Shown: positions 50,690 through 60,168, counted from the stretch's first letter. The stretch is DNA of 64,000 bases from Cyanobium usitatum str. Tous (GCF_963920485.1 NZ_OY986431.1:434001-498000), one strand, 5' to 3'. Notes: generated by a model from the letters alone, not told the origin. Program-made: numbers and translations.

Positions 50690-51769
50690 ATGGATCCCAC
50701 CCTAGACAGCTCCTCCAGCCCAGCCCGCGATCGGCTGCTCGATGCCAACCTCGATCGGGCACGCGAGGGCTTGCGGGTGCTGGAAGATTGGGCCCGCTTT
50801 GGCCTCGATCGGGGCGATCTGGTGGTGCGCACCAAGGACATGCGCCAGCGGCTGGGCCGGTTGCATCGCGATGCCTACAAATTCGCTCGCCACACCGCCA
50901 CCGATCCGGCCGCGGGCCTTGGCCATCCAGCCCAAGCGGAGCGATCCAGTACCAGCGCCGTGGTGGGCGCCAACGCCGGCCGGGTGCAGGAGGCTTTGCG
51001 AGTGCTGGAGGAATTTGGGCGCAGCAGCGATCCCCTGCTGGCGGAGGAGGCCTCAGCTCTGCGCTATCTGCTCTACGACCTGGAGGTGGATCTGTTGCAG
51101 GCCTGTCGTCTGGCTGCTGCTGGCGGGGCTGGCCGCCGTGAGCTGCTGGCCAGCTGCCGGCTCTATTTAGTTACCTCGCCGGTGCCCGACCTGGAGGGGG
51201 TGGTGGCCGCCGCCCTGGGGGCCGGGGTGCGCCTGGTGCAATACCGCGCCAAGGAGGCCGCCGGTCTCGATGACTTGCAAAAACTCAGCCAGGCCCGGGC
51301 CCTGCGCCAGCTCTGCGCCGCCCATGGCGCTCTGTTTTTGGTGAATGACCGCATTGATATCGCCCTGGCTGTGGAGGCCGACGGGGTGCACCTGGGCCAG
51401 GGGGATCTGCCGCCGGCGGTGGCTCGCCAGCTGCTGGGCCCCGATCGATTGATTGGCCGCAGCACCCATGCCCTGGACCAGCTGCAGCAGGCGGTCAGCG
51501 ATGGCTGCGACTACCTCGGCGTCGGCCCGGTGCAGGCCACCCCCACCAAGCCCGGCCGGGAGCCGGTGGGGCTCGATTACGTGCGCCAGGCCGCGGCGGC
51601 TAGTCCGCTCCCCTTCTTTGCCATTGGCGGGCTCGATGCTAGCAAGGTGGCGGCGGTGCGGGCTGCTGGAGCCCAGCGGATTGCGGTGGTGCGGGCGATC
51701 ACCGAGGCGGTTGATCCAGCTGCCGCCACCGCTGAGCTGCTGGCAGCACTTGAGGTGCCGGCTTCGTGA
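50690..51769 (+). CDS. thiE: thiamine-phosphate synthase with N-terminal domain
   Basis: 359 residues. Residues about 15-150 (LLDANLDRAREGLRVLEDWA, VGANAGRVQEALRVLEEFGR) form the extra domain seen in cyanobacterial enzymes and resembling ThiD2, an HMP-phosphate kinase; that role is inference. Residues 155-355 are ThiE: CRLYLVTSPVPDLEGVV, LVQYRAKEAAG, DGVHLGQGDLP and VGPVQATPTKPG. Overlaps thiS (GTGA). Confidence 0.92.
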   Translation: MDPTLDSSSSPARDRLLDANLDRAREGLRVLEDWARFGLDRGDLVVRTKDMRQRLGRLHRDAYKFARHTATDPAAGLGHPAQAERSSTSAVVGANAGRVQEALRVLEEFGRSSDPLLAEEASALRYLLYDLEVDLLQACRLAAAGGAGRRELLASCRLYLVTSPVPDLEGVVAAALGAGVRLVQYRAKEAAGLDDLQKLSQARALRQLCAAHGALFLVNDRIDIALAVEADGVHLGQGDLPPAVARQLLGPDRLIGRSTHALDQLQQAVSDGCDYLGVGPVQATPTKPGREPVGLDYVRQAAAASPLPFFAIGGLDASKVAAVRAAGAQRIAVVRAITEAVDPAAATAELLAALEVPAS

Positions 51770-51972
51770 TCAGGCTGCAGGTAAACGGCGATCAGCGAGC
51801 CTGCTCAGCCGGGCTCAACTTGGAACAGGCCCTGCTGGAACTGGGCTACAAGCCCCGCTTGGTGGTGGTGGAGTTCAACGGCACGATCCTGCCCAGACAG
51901 GCCTGGCCCACCCAGCCGGTGGTGGAATCCGATGTGCTGGAAGTGGTCACCATTGTGGGCGGTGGTTCCTAG
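51766..51972 (+). CDS. thiS: sulfur carrier protein ThiS
   Basis: 68 residues, GTG start. Ubiquitin-like; ends VTIVGGGS, a Gly-Gly tail with one extra Gly-Ser. Carries the thiocarboxylate for thiazole synthesis. The extra Ser after GG would need trimming or tolerance, as the family normally ends in GG. Confidence 0.9.
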   Translation: MIRLQVNGDQRACSAGLNLEQALLELGYKPRLVVVEFNGTILPRQAWPTQPVVESDVLEVVTIVGGGS

Positions 51973-51997
51973 ATTCCGACCAATCGCTTCCAGCGCC

Positions 51998-52972
51998 TTG
52001 GCGCTTTCTACCCGTCTGGTTTTGCGGCGCTGCTTCAGCTTGTTGGCCGTGCCGATGTTGGTCCTGAGTCTGTTGGTGGTGCATCCCAGCCCCAGCTGGG
52101 CCGCCAGTGGCGGCCGCATCGGTGGCGGTAGCTTCCGCTCGGCCCCCTCGATGCCGAGAAGCTATGGCGGCGGTGGCTACAGAGGTGGTGGCGGCTTCAA
52201 CAGCGGCTACCGCGGTGGCTACGGGGGTGGGGGCATCGGCTTTCCCTTCCTGATTCCAATGTTTGGTTTCGGTGGCGGCGGCCTGTTTGGCTTCCTTGTG
52301 CTGATGGCCGTGGGAGGACTGCTAGTTAATGCAGTGCGAGGTGGCGGGGGTGGCGGCCAGGGGCCAGCAATTTCCGGCAGCCGCGGCGATCTGGTGGGCG
52401 GCGGCCGCCCCGATGGCCCGGTCACGATCAGCCAGCTGCAGGTTGGGCTGCTGGCATCGGCCCGCCAGCTTCAAACAGATCTGCGCCGTCTCGCTGGCAG
52501 CGCCGACACCAGCCATGCGGCTGGCCTCCAAGCCCTGCTTCAGGAGACCACCTTGGCCCTGCTGCGCCACCCCGATCTCTGGGTCTATGCCAATTCAGAG
52601 GTGGGTCAGGTGCCTTTCGCTAGTGCCGAATCCACCTTCAATCGCCTCTCAATGACCGAGCGCAGCAAGTTGCAGCGCGAGGTCACCACCAATGTGGGCG
52701 GCAAGCGCTTTAGCGATGACAGCGTGGCTGCAGGAGACAGCGATGCCAGTAGCGATTTCATCGCCGTCACCCTGCTGGTGGCAAGCCGCAGCCGGCTTGC
52801 GCTCAAGGGTTCGGGCAGTGCCGATCAAGTGCGCGATTCGCTGCAGCAGCTCGGTGCCGTCGGTGCCGCTGACCTGCTGGCCATCGAGGTGATCTGGCAG
52901 CCGGAAGGGGCCGGCGAAGTGCTGAGCACCGAAGAACTGCTAACGGCCTACCCCCAGCTCCAACACCTCTAG
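51998..52972 (+). CDS. DUF1517 family membrane protein
   Basis: 324 residues from the TTG at 51998; other starts possible. Signal or first helix (CFSLLAVPMLVLSLLVV), a Gly/Ser-rich stretch (SYGGGGYRGGGGFNSGYRGG), a second helix (LFGFLVLMAVGGLLVNAV), then a soluble domain (ISQLQVGLLASARQLQTDLR; YANSEVGQVPFASAESTFNR). Member of DUF1517, common in cyanobacteria and chloroplasts, role unknown. Confidence 0.82.
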   Translation: MALSTRLVLRRCFSLLAVPMLVLSLLVVHPSPSWAASGGRIGGGSFRSAPSMPRSYGGGGYRGGGGFNSGYRGGYGGGGIGFPFLIPMFGFGGGGLFGFLVLMAVGGLLVNAVRGGGGGGQGPAISGSRGDLVGGGRPDGPVTISQLQVGLLASARQLQTDLRRLAGSADTSHAAGLQALLQETTLALLRHPDLWVYANSEVGQVPFASAESTFNRLSMTERSKLQREVTTNVGGKRFSDDSVAAGDSDASSDFIAVTLLVASRSRLALKGSGSADQVRDSLQQLGAVGAADLLAIEVIWQPEGAGEVLSTEELLTAYPQLQHL

Positions 52973-53078
52973 GACTGCTGTCCTGGTTCGAGTCCCAAAC
53001 GGCGAGGGGAGATCTTTGCCTTTCCCCTTGCCCATGGCTGGCTAGCTACCCACACTGCGCTGAACGTCAGTTGGTTTG

Positions 53079-53237
53079 ATGCTGCGTCGTTCGCCAACTT
53101 GGGTAAACACAGCGGTGCTGCTGCAGGCCATCGAGCGCTACGAGCAGGGACTCTTGCCCCGCTCGATGCAGCTTTGGATCCAAGCGGTGCTCGAGATTGA
53201 GCAGCCCGGTTCAACTCCCCTGCGTCCTGGCTGCTGA
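53079..53237 (+). CDS. small conserved-looking protein, 52 aa
   Basis: ATG at 53079: MLRRSPTWVNTAVLLQAIER then YEQGLLPRSMQLWIQAVL. Amphipathic helices and balanced composition favour a real small gene. Overlaps larB by 27 bases end to end. Unknown function. Confidence 0.45.
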   Translation: MLRRSPTWVNTAVLLQAIERYEQGLLPRSMQLWIQAVLEIEQPGSTPLRPGC

Positions 53238-53924
53238 GCGCCCAGGCCCGCAGCCCAGGATACGCAGGGCTGCCATGGCGGCGCCATAGCCGTTGTCGAT
53301 ATTGACCACCGTGAGCCCTGGGGCGCAACTAGCCAACATGCCGTGCAGGGCGGCCACGCCACCGGCACTTACGCCGTAGCCCACCGCCACCGGCACGCCG
53401 ATCACCGGCTGGGGCAGCAGCCCGGCCAGCACGGTGGGCAGGGCTCCCTCCATGCCAGCGCAGGCGATCAGCACATCGGCATGTCGCAGGTCTTCGAGCC
53501 GCTCCAGCAGCCGGTGCAGCCCCGCCACGCCCACATCCAGCACCAGCTCGGTGGCGATGCCATGGCAGGCCAGGGCCAGCTGGGCCTCGGCCGCCACCGG
53601 CAAATCGCTGGTGCCGCCGCTCAGCACCGCTACCCGCCCCAGCCTGGAATCCTGGCTTGCTAAGAGGCCGGCGCTGAGACAGCGGGCCTGGGGATGGTGC
53701 TGCAGAAGCCAGGCCTCCCCTCGCTCCGGCCCAAGTAGTGCTGCCACGGCTGCCGCCTTCTCAGGGGAGATGCGGGTCACAAGCGCCAGCTCTCCTGCGC
53801 CCTGCAGCTCCTCCAGGATCCGGCCGATCTGCTCGGCACTTTTGTGCTCGCCCCAGATCGCCTCCACCATCCCCAGCCGCTGGCGGCGGCCAAGGTCGAG
53901 CCGATGCTCCGGGCTGCCGCTCAT
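53211..53924 (-). CDS. larB: nickel-pincer cofactor biosynthesis protein LarB
   Basis: 237 residues from MSGSPEHRLDLGRRQRLG. N-terminal region plus an AIR-carboxylase-like domain: VAVLSGGTSDLPVAAEAQLA, DVGVAGLHRLLERLEDLRHA, ACAGMEGALPTVLAGLLPQP, VIGVPVAVGYGVSAGGVAAL. LarB carboxylates nicotinic acid adenine dinucleotide in the lactate-racemase cofactor route. No larC or larE is visible here. Confidence 0.9.
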   Translation of the reverse strand: MSGSPEHRLDLGRRQRLGMVEAIWGEHKSAEQIGRILEELQGAGELALVTRISPEKAAAVAALLGPERGEAWLLQHHPQARCLSAGLLASQDSRLGRVAVLSGGTSDLPVAAEAQLALACHGIATELVLDVGVAGLHRLLERLEDLRHADVLIACAGMEGALPTVLAGLLPQPVIGVPVAVGYGVSAGGVAALHGMLASCAPGLTVVNIDNGYGAAMAALRILGCGPGRSAARTQGS

Positions 53925-54772
53925 AGCCGCTCCCAAACCATCTCAACAATGGCCGGTGTCACCCAGAGGCTGGCGTGCTGCTGGCCCCATGCCAGTTCGG
54001 CCTCCAGGTCGGCCTGCTCCGCGGCGCTCCAGAGGCCGGCGGTGGCCAGCTGCGCTGGGTAGCTAGTGAGAAAGTCAATCAACCACTGGGCTTTTGGATG
54101 GTCAGTGGGGGAGCAGGCCATCAGGCTGGAGCTATGGAGCAGCCGAAAGCCGCGGGCCTCCAGCAGCTGCGGCAGGCGCTGGGCCACGTTTGGGTCGCCG
54201 CCGTGAGCCCACCAGTGCTGGATGCAGCGGGCCGCAAACTTCGCCAGCTGGTCGCCTTTGGGGTGTAGGGCGAAGGTTTCCCACTTGATGTACTCGTGCA
54301 GCACCAGCCGGCCGCCCGGCCGCAGGGCCGCGGCCAGCCGATCCAGCAATGGCTCCAGCCTGGGCAGAAACATCGCCACCCAGCGGCACCAGGCCCCATC
54401 CAGGCTGCCCGTTTCCAGTGCCCTATCCAGCGCACTGGCTGGGTCCAGGTCCTGGGCCAGATCCCCCAGCTGGGGCATCACTTGCAACAGCTGCCGCTGC
54501 TGGCACTGCTGGCGCAGGTGCTCGAGGTAGGCCGGGGCACTGTCGATCGCCAATACCTGGCCATGGCCCCCCACCCGCTCGGCCAGGTCCAGGCTGGCGA
54601 AACCCGGTCCGCAGCCGACGTCGAGCAAGCGCTGGCCAGGGCCGAAGCCGGCCCGATCCCAGCCGGCCAGCATTTCTGGGCGCCAGATCTGGTGCTGGCG
54701 CTCCAGTCGGCCGCGCTCTTCGGCATGGCTGCCGAGCACATAGGTGGCCTGGTTGGCTCTGATGCGGCTCAT
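53921..54772 (-). CDS. SAM-dependent methyltransferase
   Basis: 283 residues. Motif I LLDVGCGPGFASLDLAERV, acidic loop VLAIDSAPAYLEHL, motif IV region DGAWCRWVAMFLPRLEPLL. Substrate unknown. Start overlaps the next gene; stop overlaps larB (ATGA). Confidence 0.8.
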   Translation of the reverse strand: MSRIRANQATYVLGSHAEERGRLERQHQIWRPEMLAGWDRAGFGPGQRLLDVGCGPGFASLDLAERVGGHGQVLAIDSAPAYLEHLRQQCQQRQLLQVMPQLGDLAQDLDPASALDRALETGSLDGAWCRWVAMFLPRLEPLLDRLAAALRPGGRLVLHEYIKWETFALHPKGDQLAKFAARCIQHWWAHGGDPNVAQRLPQLLEARGFRLLHSSSLMACSPTDHPKAQWLIDFLTSYPAQLATAGLWSAAEQADLEAELAWGQQHASLWVTPAIVEMVWERL

Positions 54773-55251
54773 GGCGGCAGCAGCTCACCTTCAAACACCA
54801 GCGGGAAGGGGTTGCCTTGCGATTGGCCGGTGGCCGCCTGGGCCAGCTGCTCGAAGCGCTCCTGCACCGCCTGCACCGCTTGCGGCGGAATCGCCTTCCA
54901 GTGCTCGCGATCGATCCAGCGGATCAGCAGGGTGCCCTCCTCGGTGGCGGGATCCCAGACCAGCTGGCGATCGAGAAAGCCCTCCTGCTGGGCCAGCCAG
55001 GGTTCCCAGCTGCCCCGTTCCGCCTCAAGCCAGGCCTGGCGGCCCTCGGCCGGCACCTTTAGGCGCAGGTGTTCCACCACCACCACGTCGTAGGAGCCAT
55101 CGGGCTCTGCAAAGGCCGCGTGCACCGCGCCGGCTTGGCTGGAGAGCAGCACCAGGGTCATCCCCAGAAGCAATATCGATCTCACAAACTTAGAAAAGCT
55201 GGAGTGCCAGAGGCGGCTCACGGCTTTTGCAGCAGCACCACGGCGTGGCAA
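54769..55251 (-). CDS. TIGR03792-type secreted protein
   Basis: 160 residues; a start at MTLVLLSS or at 55251 is possible. Hydrophobic segment ([20 protein letters not shown]) and a ferredoxin-like domain [40 protein letters not shown]. Matches a cyanobacterial family of unknown function. 5' end overlaps ispF. Confidence 0.7.
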   Translation of the reverse strand: MPRRGAAAKAVSRLWHSSFSKFVRSILLLGMTLVLLSSQAGAVHAAFAEPDGSYDVVVVEHLRLKVPAEGRQAWLEAERGSWEPWLAQQEGFLDRQLVWDPATEEGTLLIRWIDREHWKAIPPQAVQAVQERFEQLAQAATGQSQGNPFPLVFEGELLPP

Positions 55252-55703
55252 GAGATGCCCTCTTCGCGGCCTTCAGGCCCCAGCTGTTCGTTGGTGGTGG
55301 CTTTGACACCCACCTGATCGGCTGCCAGGCCCATGCGCGCCGCGATGGCAGAGCGCATCGCGGCGATGTGGGGCTTGAGCTTGGGCCGCTCGGCCACTAG
55401 CACTGAATCCACATTCACGACGCTCCAACCCCGCTCCATCACCAGGGCCACTACCTGCTCCAGCAGCTCCAGGCTGTCGGCCCCCTGCCACTGCGGGTCG
55501 TCCGGTGGGAAATACAGGCCGATGTCGCCTAGGGAAAGGGCCCCCAGCAGGGCGTCCATGATTGCGTGCACCAGCACGTCGGCATCGCTGTGGCCATCAA
55601 GCCCCAGGCCGGCGGGATGCTCCAGCTGCTGGCCGCCCAGAATCAGCGCCCGACCGGGCACCAGCCGGTGGATGTCGTAGCCATTGCCGATGCGCAGCTG
55701 CAT
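55218..55703 (-). CDS. ispF: 2-C-methylerythritol 2,4-cyclodiphosphate synthase
   Basis: 161 residues from the ATG at 55703 ([20 protein letters not shown]); a much longer open frame upstream is rejected. Metal ligands in GYDIHRL and [42 protein letters not shown]. Fifth step in the MEP isoprenoid pathway. Confidence 0.95.
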   Translation of the reverse strand: MQLRIGNGYDIHRLVPGRALILGGQQLEHPAGLGLDGHSDADVLVHAIMDALLGALSLGDIGLYFPPDDPQWQGADSLELLEQVVALVMERGWSVVNVDSVLVAERPKLKPHIAAMRSAIAARMGLAADQVGVKATTNEQLGPEGREEGISCHAVVLLQKP

Positions 55704-55762
55704 GGTGTGGAGGTGCTTGGTCTCAGTCTCCCCTAGCCCTGGGTCTACACCAAGACTCCATC

Positions 55763-56182
55763 TCACCCAGGCCCCAGCACCTGCAGCTGATTGCCCTCTC
55801 GGCCCAGCACGGTCACGGCCGCACCCGGGCTGAGGGCTTGGCTGCTGCCCAGGTTGACGGCGCTCCAGCTCTGGCCGTGCCAGCGAACCCGACCCGTATC
55901 GCTGCCGTTGAAGCCACTGAGCACCGTGGCGGTTTCCGCTGGCGGCAGGCTGCGGTGCCGCTGCCGTGCCGACCAGCGCCGCAGAGCCAGCACCCCCAGG
56001 CCGCTGAGGCCCGCCAGTAGGCCTAGCTGCAGCAGGGGCGGCAGGGGTATCCAGGCCGTCACCACTGACAACACCAGGGCCACCACCGCCGCCGGCAATA
56101 GCCCATCCACCTCGGCGCCCGCCAGGGCAAGCAGCAGCAGCCCGGTGGCCAGCAGCAGCCAGAGGAGCGACACGGGAGCCAT
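55763..56182 (-). CDS. NfeD-like membrane protein
   Basis: 139 residues. Three helices ([59 protein letters not shown]) and a C-terminal OB fold ([20 protein letters not shown]). NfeD proteins pair with SPFH proteins, and one lies divergently 75 bases away. Confidence 0.85.
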   Translation of the reverse strand: MAPVSLLWLLLATGLLLLALAGAEVDGLLPAAVVALVLSVVTAWIPLPPLLQLGLLAGLSGLGVLALRRWSARQRHRSLPPAETATVLSGFNGSDTGRVRWHGQSWSAVNLGSSQALSPGAAVTVLGREGNQLQVLGPG

Positions 56183-56257
56183 GGCGGCGCGGCGGGTGGG
56201 GGTGGTTCAGCCCGCCCATGCTGACTAGCGTTGGCATCTCATGCTCGGATTCCTGCC

Positions 56258-57139
56258 GTGGAAGCTCTGCTCTCCCTGCCCGCCTTGGTGCTGATGGCCC
56301 TGCTGGGGGTGAGCAGCGTCAAGGTCACCAGCGGCGGCCAGTCGCGCTTGGTGGAGCGCCTTGGCAAGTACGACCGCCAGCTGCAGCCGGGCCTCTCCTT
56401 GGTGCTGCCGGTGCTGGAGAAGGTGGTGAGCCACGAATCGCTCAAGGAGCGGGTGCTCGATATTCCGCCCCAGCAGTGCATCACCCGCGACAACGTCGGC
56501 ATCGAGGTGGATGCGGTTGTGTATTGGCAGCTGCTCGAGCACGCACGCGCCTACTACGCCGTCGACAATCTGCAGGCGGCCATGGTGAACCTGGTGCTCA
56601 CCCAGATCCGGGCCGAGATGGGCAAGCTCGACCTCGACCAAACCTTCACCACCCGCCAGGAGGTGAATGAGGTGCTGATGAAGGAGCTGGATCAGGCCAC
56701 CGATCCCTGGGGCGTGAAGGTGACTCGGGTGGAATTGCGCGATATCCAGCCATCCCGTGGCGTGCAGCAGGCGATGGAGCAGCAGATGACAGCTGAGCGG
56801 GAGAAGCGGGCGGCCATTTTGCGTTCGGAAGGCGAGCGCGACTCCCAGGTAAATGCGGCCCGGGGCCGGGCTGAAGCCCTGCTGCTGGACGCCGAAGCCC
56901 AGGCCAAGCAGCAGACCCTGCTGGCTCAGGCCAGGGCCGATGCGGCCAGTCGGCTGGCCGAGGCGATGCAGGCCAACCCCCAGGCCGCCGAGGCGATGCG
57001 TTTGTTGCTGGCCGGCGACTGGATGGCCATGGGCGAGCAGATGGCTCAGGCGCCTGGAGGCAGTGTGCTGATGGTGGACCCCCAGAGCCCTGCTGCCCTA
57101 CTTACCGCGTTGCGGGGTCTGCAGCAGGGGCAGGGTTGA
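56258..57139 (+). CDS. SPFH/stomatin-like membrane scaffold (QmcA type)
   Basis: 293 residues from GTG at 56258 ([18 protein letters not shown]). N-terminal helix, SPFH domain ([59 protein letters not shown]) and a coiled coil rich in Ala/Glu (about 180-260). Organises membrane microdomains with NfeD. Confidence 0.9.
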   Translation: MEALLSLPALVLMALLGVSSVKVTSGGQSRLVERLGKYDRQLQPGLSLVLPVLEKVVSHESLKERVLDIPPQQCITRDNVGIEVDAVVYWQLLEHARAYYAVDNLQAAMVNLVLTQIRAEMGKLDLDQTFTTRQEVNEVLMKELDQATDPWGVKVTRVELRDIQPSRGVQQAMEQQMTAEREKRAAILRSEGERDSQVNAARGRAEALLLDAEAQAKQQTLLAQARADAASRLAEAMQANPQAAEAMRLLLAGDWMAMGEQMAQAPGGSVLMVDPQSPAALLTALRGLQQGQG

Positions 57140-57550
57140 GGGTAGGGGTGCGGGGGCAGCAGCATCGCCACAGGGGCATCAAATTTGTGAAGCCCCATCA
57201 GCTTCATGGCGGTCTATTAACTCAGCAGGGATAAGTAAATCATTTCTGATATCTATGGCGAGTGCTCAAGGCTATTTCTATGAGACTGACTAATGCCTTC
57301 AGAGCAGGCATTGGCATTGCAAGTGCAACTTTTTTGGTGTGATGGCTTACATCCAGATTCTAAATTCGGATCAATTCATGGGGGTTATTTTGATCTCTAG
57401 TGGTGTCGTGGTTGTAAACCTCTCGGGAGCGGTGCCCGCTGAGATGCCTATGCCGCCTGGCTCATGACATCCAGTCGCTCCATTGCCATAAAGTTGCATC
57501 AAGGGTGATTCATACTTTAATTTCCAAGTTATTCAATTACAAATTGCAAA
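57140..57550. other. junction of core and accessory patch
   Basis: After an IS3 remnant (57157-57234) the DNA becomes AT-rich with short broken frames, one of which reads like the start of a signal peptide (ATG at 57279, MRLTNAFRAGIGIASATF, then stop). No intact gene. Confidence 0.5.
57157..57234 (+). pseudogene. IS3-family OrfB C-terminal remnant
   Basis: Frame reads QQHRHRGIKFVKPHQLHGG, matching HQHRHSGIKFVTPQQRHNG near the end of the intact OrfB at about 4885-4940. The rest of the element is gone. Confidence 0.7.
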
Positions 57551-57970
57551 ATGACAACCAGTCAGTCGTCAGCGGTGTGGAACGGCAATCTGATGGAAGG
57601 TTCAGGCATGATGCGGTTGGGTGAGGGCGGCTATGAAGGGCCCTTCACAAAAGCCTCACGGTTTGAAACTGGTGATGGAACAAATCCTGAGGAACTGATC
57701 GGCGCGGCGCACGCGGGATATTTTTCAATGTTTTTGTCTGCAATCCTTTCCGAGAGTGGATTTCCGCCAGTAGAGATTCGCACTACTGCAAAAGTGCATC
57801 TGGGTGAAGGACCAGCGATCACACTCATCGAACTCGAGACTGAAGCCATCGTTCCCGGTTGCAGTGAAAAGGTCTTTCTTGACCACGCCGATAAGGCAAA
57901 GGCCGGCTGTCCGGTGTCCAAAGCCCTGTCCGCAGTTCCCATGACTATGTCCGCCCGTTTGTCGATGTAG
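57551..57970 (+). CDS. OsmC-like protein lacking the peroxidatic cysteine
   Basis: 139 residues. Overall match to OsmC: NGNLMEGSGMMRLGEGGYEG, NPEELIGAAHAGYFSMFLSA, KAKAGCPVSKAL. In working OsmC/Ohr the AHAGxFSM position is Cys (peroxidatic); here it is Tyr. The resolving Cys (AGCPVS) remains. Peroxidase activity by the normal mechanism is therefore unlikely. Located in the AT-rich accessory patch. Confidence 0.85.
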   Translation: MTTSQSSAVWNGNLMEGSGMMRLGEGGYEGPFTKASRFETGDGTNPEELIGAAHAGYFSMFLSAILSESGFPPVEIRTTAKVHLGEGPAITLIELETEAIVPGCSEKVFLDHADKAKAGCPVSKALSAVPMTMSARLSM

Positions 57971-58137
57971 CGGAGTCGCATAAGCCAGGTCGTTTAGTTG
58001 ATTGGTCTCCTCTCCTACCTAACGGCGTTCTCATGCAGCAGATCTAGGTACTTCAACCGCTGGCCAAGCTGGGATTAAATTCAGCGCAAGGTCAGCTGGT
58101 GGCAGTAAGTTGATTGAAGTGATCGTTGTTTGTTTTT

Positions 58138-58632
58138 ATGGCAAAGTCCGTAGGAGTCTTGCTTTCATTGGGGATCGCGTTGTTTCCGCCGGTGCTGGCC
58201 CATGACAGTCATGACCGCTCTGCCCAGGGGGTAATGCTGCAAACCCTGGCAAGTGGCAATCAACTGGAGTCTTTAGGGCCTGGGGTCACGGTGCAAACCC
58301 TTACCCGCAGCGATCGGTCCTGGAATGGGGCGCTCCTACCGCCGCTGTCTGCAACCCAGCCGGAGGTGCACGTTCTGCGAATGACGATACCTCCGGGTGT
58401 GACGTTGAAGCTTCACAAGCACCCGGTTATTCACGCGGGCGTGCTGTTGCAGGGCAGGTTGCGCCTTGAGACCAAGGACGGTGCCACCCAGCTGCTGGAG
58501 CCTGGTGAGGCGGTGATTGAAGTTGTCAATAATGCGCACCGAAGCGTGAGTCTCGGCCCAGATCCTGCGGTGCTAATCATTGTTTTCGTCGGCCCACTAG
58601 GTCAGGCCATCACCCTTCCTGCGTCCCACTAA
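58138..58632 (+). CDS. secreted cupin-domain protein
   Basis: 164 residues from MAKSVGVLLSLGIALFPPV (58138); a start four codons earlier is possible. Signal peptide ends near VLAHDSHD. Cupin: VHVLRMTIPPGVTLKLHKHP, VIHAGVLLQGRLRLETKDG, EVVNNAHRSVSLG, with His metal ligands in KHPVIHAG and NAHRS. Possible metal-binding enzyme or sensor in the periplasm. Confidence 0.75.
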   Translation: MAKSVGVLLSLGIALFPPVLAHDSHDRSAQGVMLQTLASGNQLESLGPGVTVQTLTRSDRSWNGALLPPLSATQPEVHVLRMTIPPGVTLKLHKHPVIHAGVLLQGRLRLETKDGATQLLEPGEAVIEVVNNAHRSVSLGPDPAVLIIVFVGPLGQAITLPASH

Positions 58633-58917
58633 GAAGCCGCTTAATGAGCAAGACGACTGCGTAAGGATGGGGAACGGATGTGCGGCCAGGGGCGTCTTTC
58701 AACTCTTGGCACACCACCCTCTCCACTAGCGGCAGGTTACCGTTTTCCTAGCCTGGGCCAAGGTGATGAAGGCCAGAAGCTAGCTGCCTAGAGAGCAGTG
58801 GCTCCTTGGGCTTTTGCTCTTCCCGGCTTACGAAAAGTGTCACTCACTATGACAGGTCAAGCTAAAGCAAGTTAGACGTGCGAAGATCAGAAGGAAATAA
58901 ACTAGGGATCACAACAA

Positions 58918-59517
58918 ATGATCAAAAGCTACCCATTAAAGGCCGTCCATGCTCTGCGCAAGTGCGGAATATCTTTGTCCACAATTGCCAACTCATGTCT
59001 TGTTGGCGCCCTCGTAGCTGTGGCAACCACCAGTGCTGCAAGAGCTGGTGATTCATCAATAGGGTTTCAAGCCTTCGGTATGAGGCATGTTGGCACCTGG
59101 GTCGGGACTGGTGTTTACTCAACTGATTTTCCGGGAGTTGCCAAAAAGGGGGAGAAGTTCACTACTACGTCTACATGCAGTTGGACCGCAGGCAGATCGG
59201 CCATCCTTTGCCAGGGCGTTGAGGGAGTCGAACGAAAGGAGAATGGCGTACAACTCATTTATTGGGACCCTGCAAAGAAAAGTCTTCGAATGACCTTGGT
59301 AGATTCTGGTGGAAACTTTGACCAAGGAATTGGCTCAATAGATGGTGACAATCTTTTATGGAAAAGTGTCGGAAATTTCGCCGATGGGCGTCCAGTTAAG
59401 TTCGAATGGAAAACAGCTTTTAGCGATGATGGCAATACAATGATCCATTCAGGATTTATAACTGTTGATGGTGCAAGAAGTTATTTCTCCTACGCCGTCA
59501 AGCGAGTGGTCAAATAG
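58918..59517 (+). CDS. secreted hypothetical protein, 199 aa
   Basis: Long signal peptide (CLVGALVAVATTSAARAGDS). The mature part has VGTWVGTGVYSTDFPG, then repeated beta-strands (QLIYWDPAKKSLRMTLVDSG; DNLLWKSVGNFADGRPVKFE; MIHSGFITVDGARSYFSYAV), reminiscent of a lipocalin-like or DUF1579-type barrel. No family can be named securely. Confidence 0.6.
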   Translation: MIKSYPLKAVHALRKCGISLSTIANSCLVGALVAVATTSAARAGDSSIGFQAFGMRHVGTWVGTGVYSTDFPGVAKKGEKFTTTSTCSWTAGRSAILCQGVEGVERKENGVQLIYWDPAKKSLRMTLVDSGGNFDQGIGSIDGDNLLWKSVGNFADGRPVKFEWKTAFSDDGNTMIHSGFITVDGARSYFSYAVKRVVK

Positions 59518-59692
59518 TTAAATAGTCAGGATTTTCATTCCAGCCACTAGCGGAGTCTAAATAGCTATAGGTGGTCATGTCCGTCCATGAGCTGCGCTGG
59601 ATTGCCTGAGTTGAGATCATCCAAAATACTCTTCGCTGTTGGCAAAAAGTTACTTCGGGCTCAGCGTTAGAAATTTGTTTGGCAATGCCACT
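59510..59692 (-). pseudogene. coding-like remnant 1
   Basis: From a TAG near 59693 the frame is open: PSGIAKQISNAEPEVTFCQQ, then RRVFWMISTQAIQRSSWTD and SASGWNENPDYLTI, ending at a TGA at 59510 that overlaps the end of the 58918-59517 gene. The only ATG gives 36 residues. Composition is protein-like but no start fits the full length. Confidence 0.3.
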
Positions 59693-60168
59693 CGGCTACC
59701 ATCTTAAGATAGAGAATTTTATCTTGACGCCAAAGGACGAGGTGTCTTTCGAGAAGTCGTTTCTCCCTAAAAAATAACATCACTAGCAAATCAGCAGATG
59801 CACTTGCCATGCCATCGAGCCGAGCGATGGGAGGAAAGATGATTAGAAGGGTGGGTTTGAGAGGTCGGAAGCCTAGTTGGGCATGAAAATCTTAACTCTT
59901 AAGTTTCTGCGCTATTTCCAATGCACTTCTAATGTTGCCATAGTTGTTTGAAATTCATAAAGAATAGCCCAACTTATTTGCCTTTGTGGACAAAGCTTGT
60001 TGTCAGCTCTTTGATGCTGCTACTTCTGTTGGTGGCTTCTTCATGTCTATTGATATCGTGGAGAACTCCGACTATTGTAGGCGCCCTTGATTGAGTGCGA
60101 GTATGGGCAACTGTATGGCTATTTAAATCTGGCTAGGCAATCTCAATTGGCATTAAGTTTAGCCTTGG

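Noticed and set aside
52981-53030. tRNA-like T-arm (GGTTCGAGTCC)
   Set aside because: The flanking bases do not pair into a T stem and no acceptor, D or anticodon arm is found.
55704-56237. 339-residue form of IspF
   Set aside because: IspF is normally about 160 residues and the ATG at 55703 starts exactly at the conserved MxxRIGxGYDIHRL.
58840-58870. IS3-like terminal repeat (GAAAAGTGTCACTC)
   Set aside because: Similarity to the IS ends is limited to about a dozen bases, with no transposase sequence at the expected distance.
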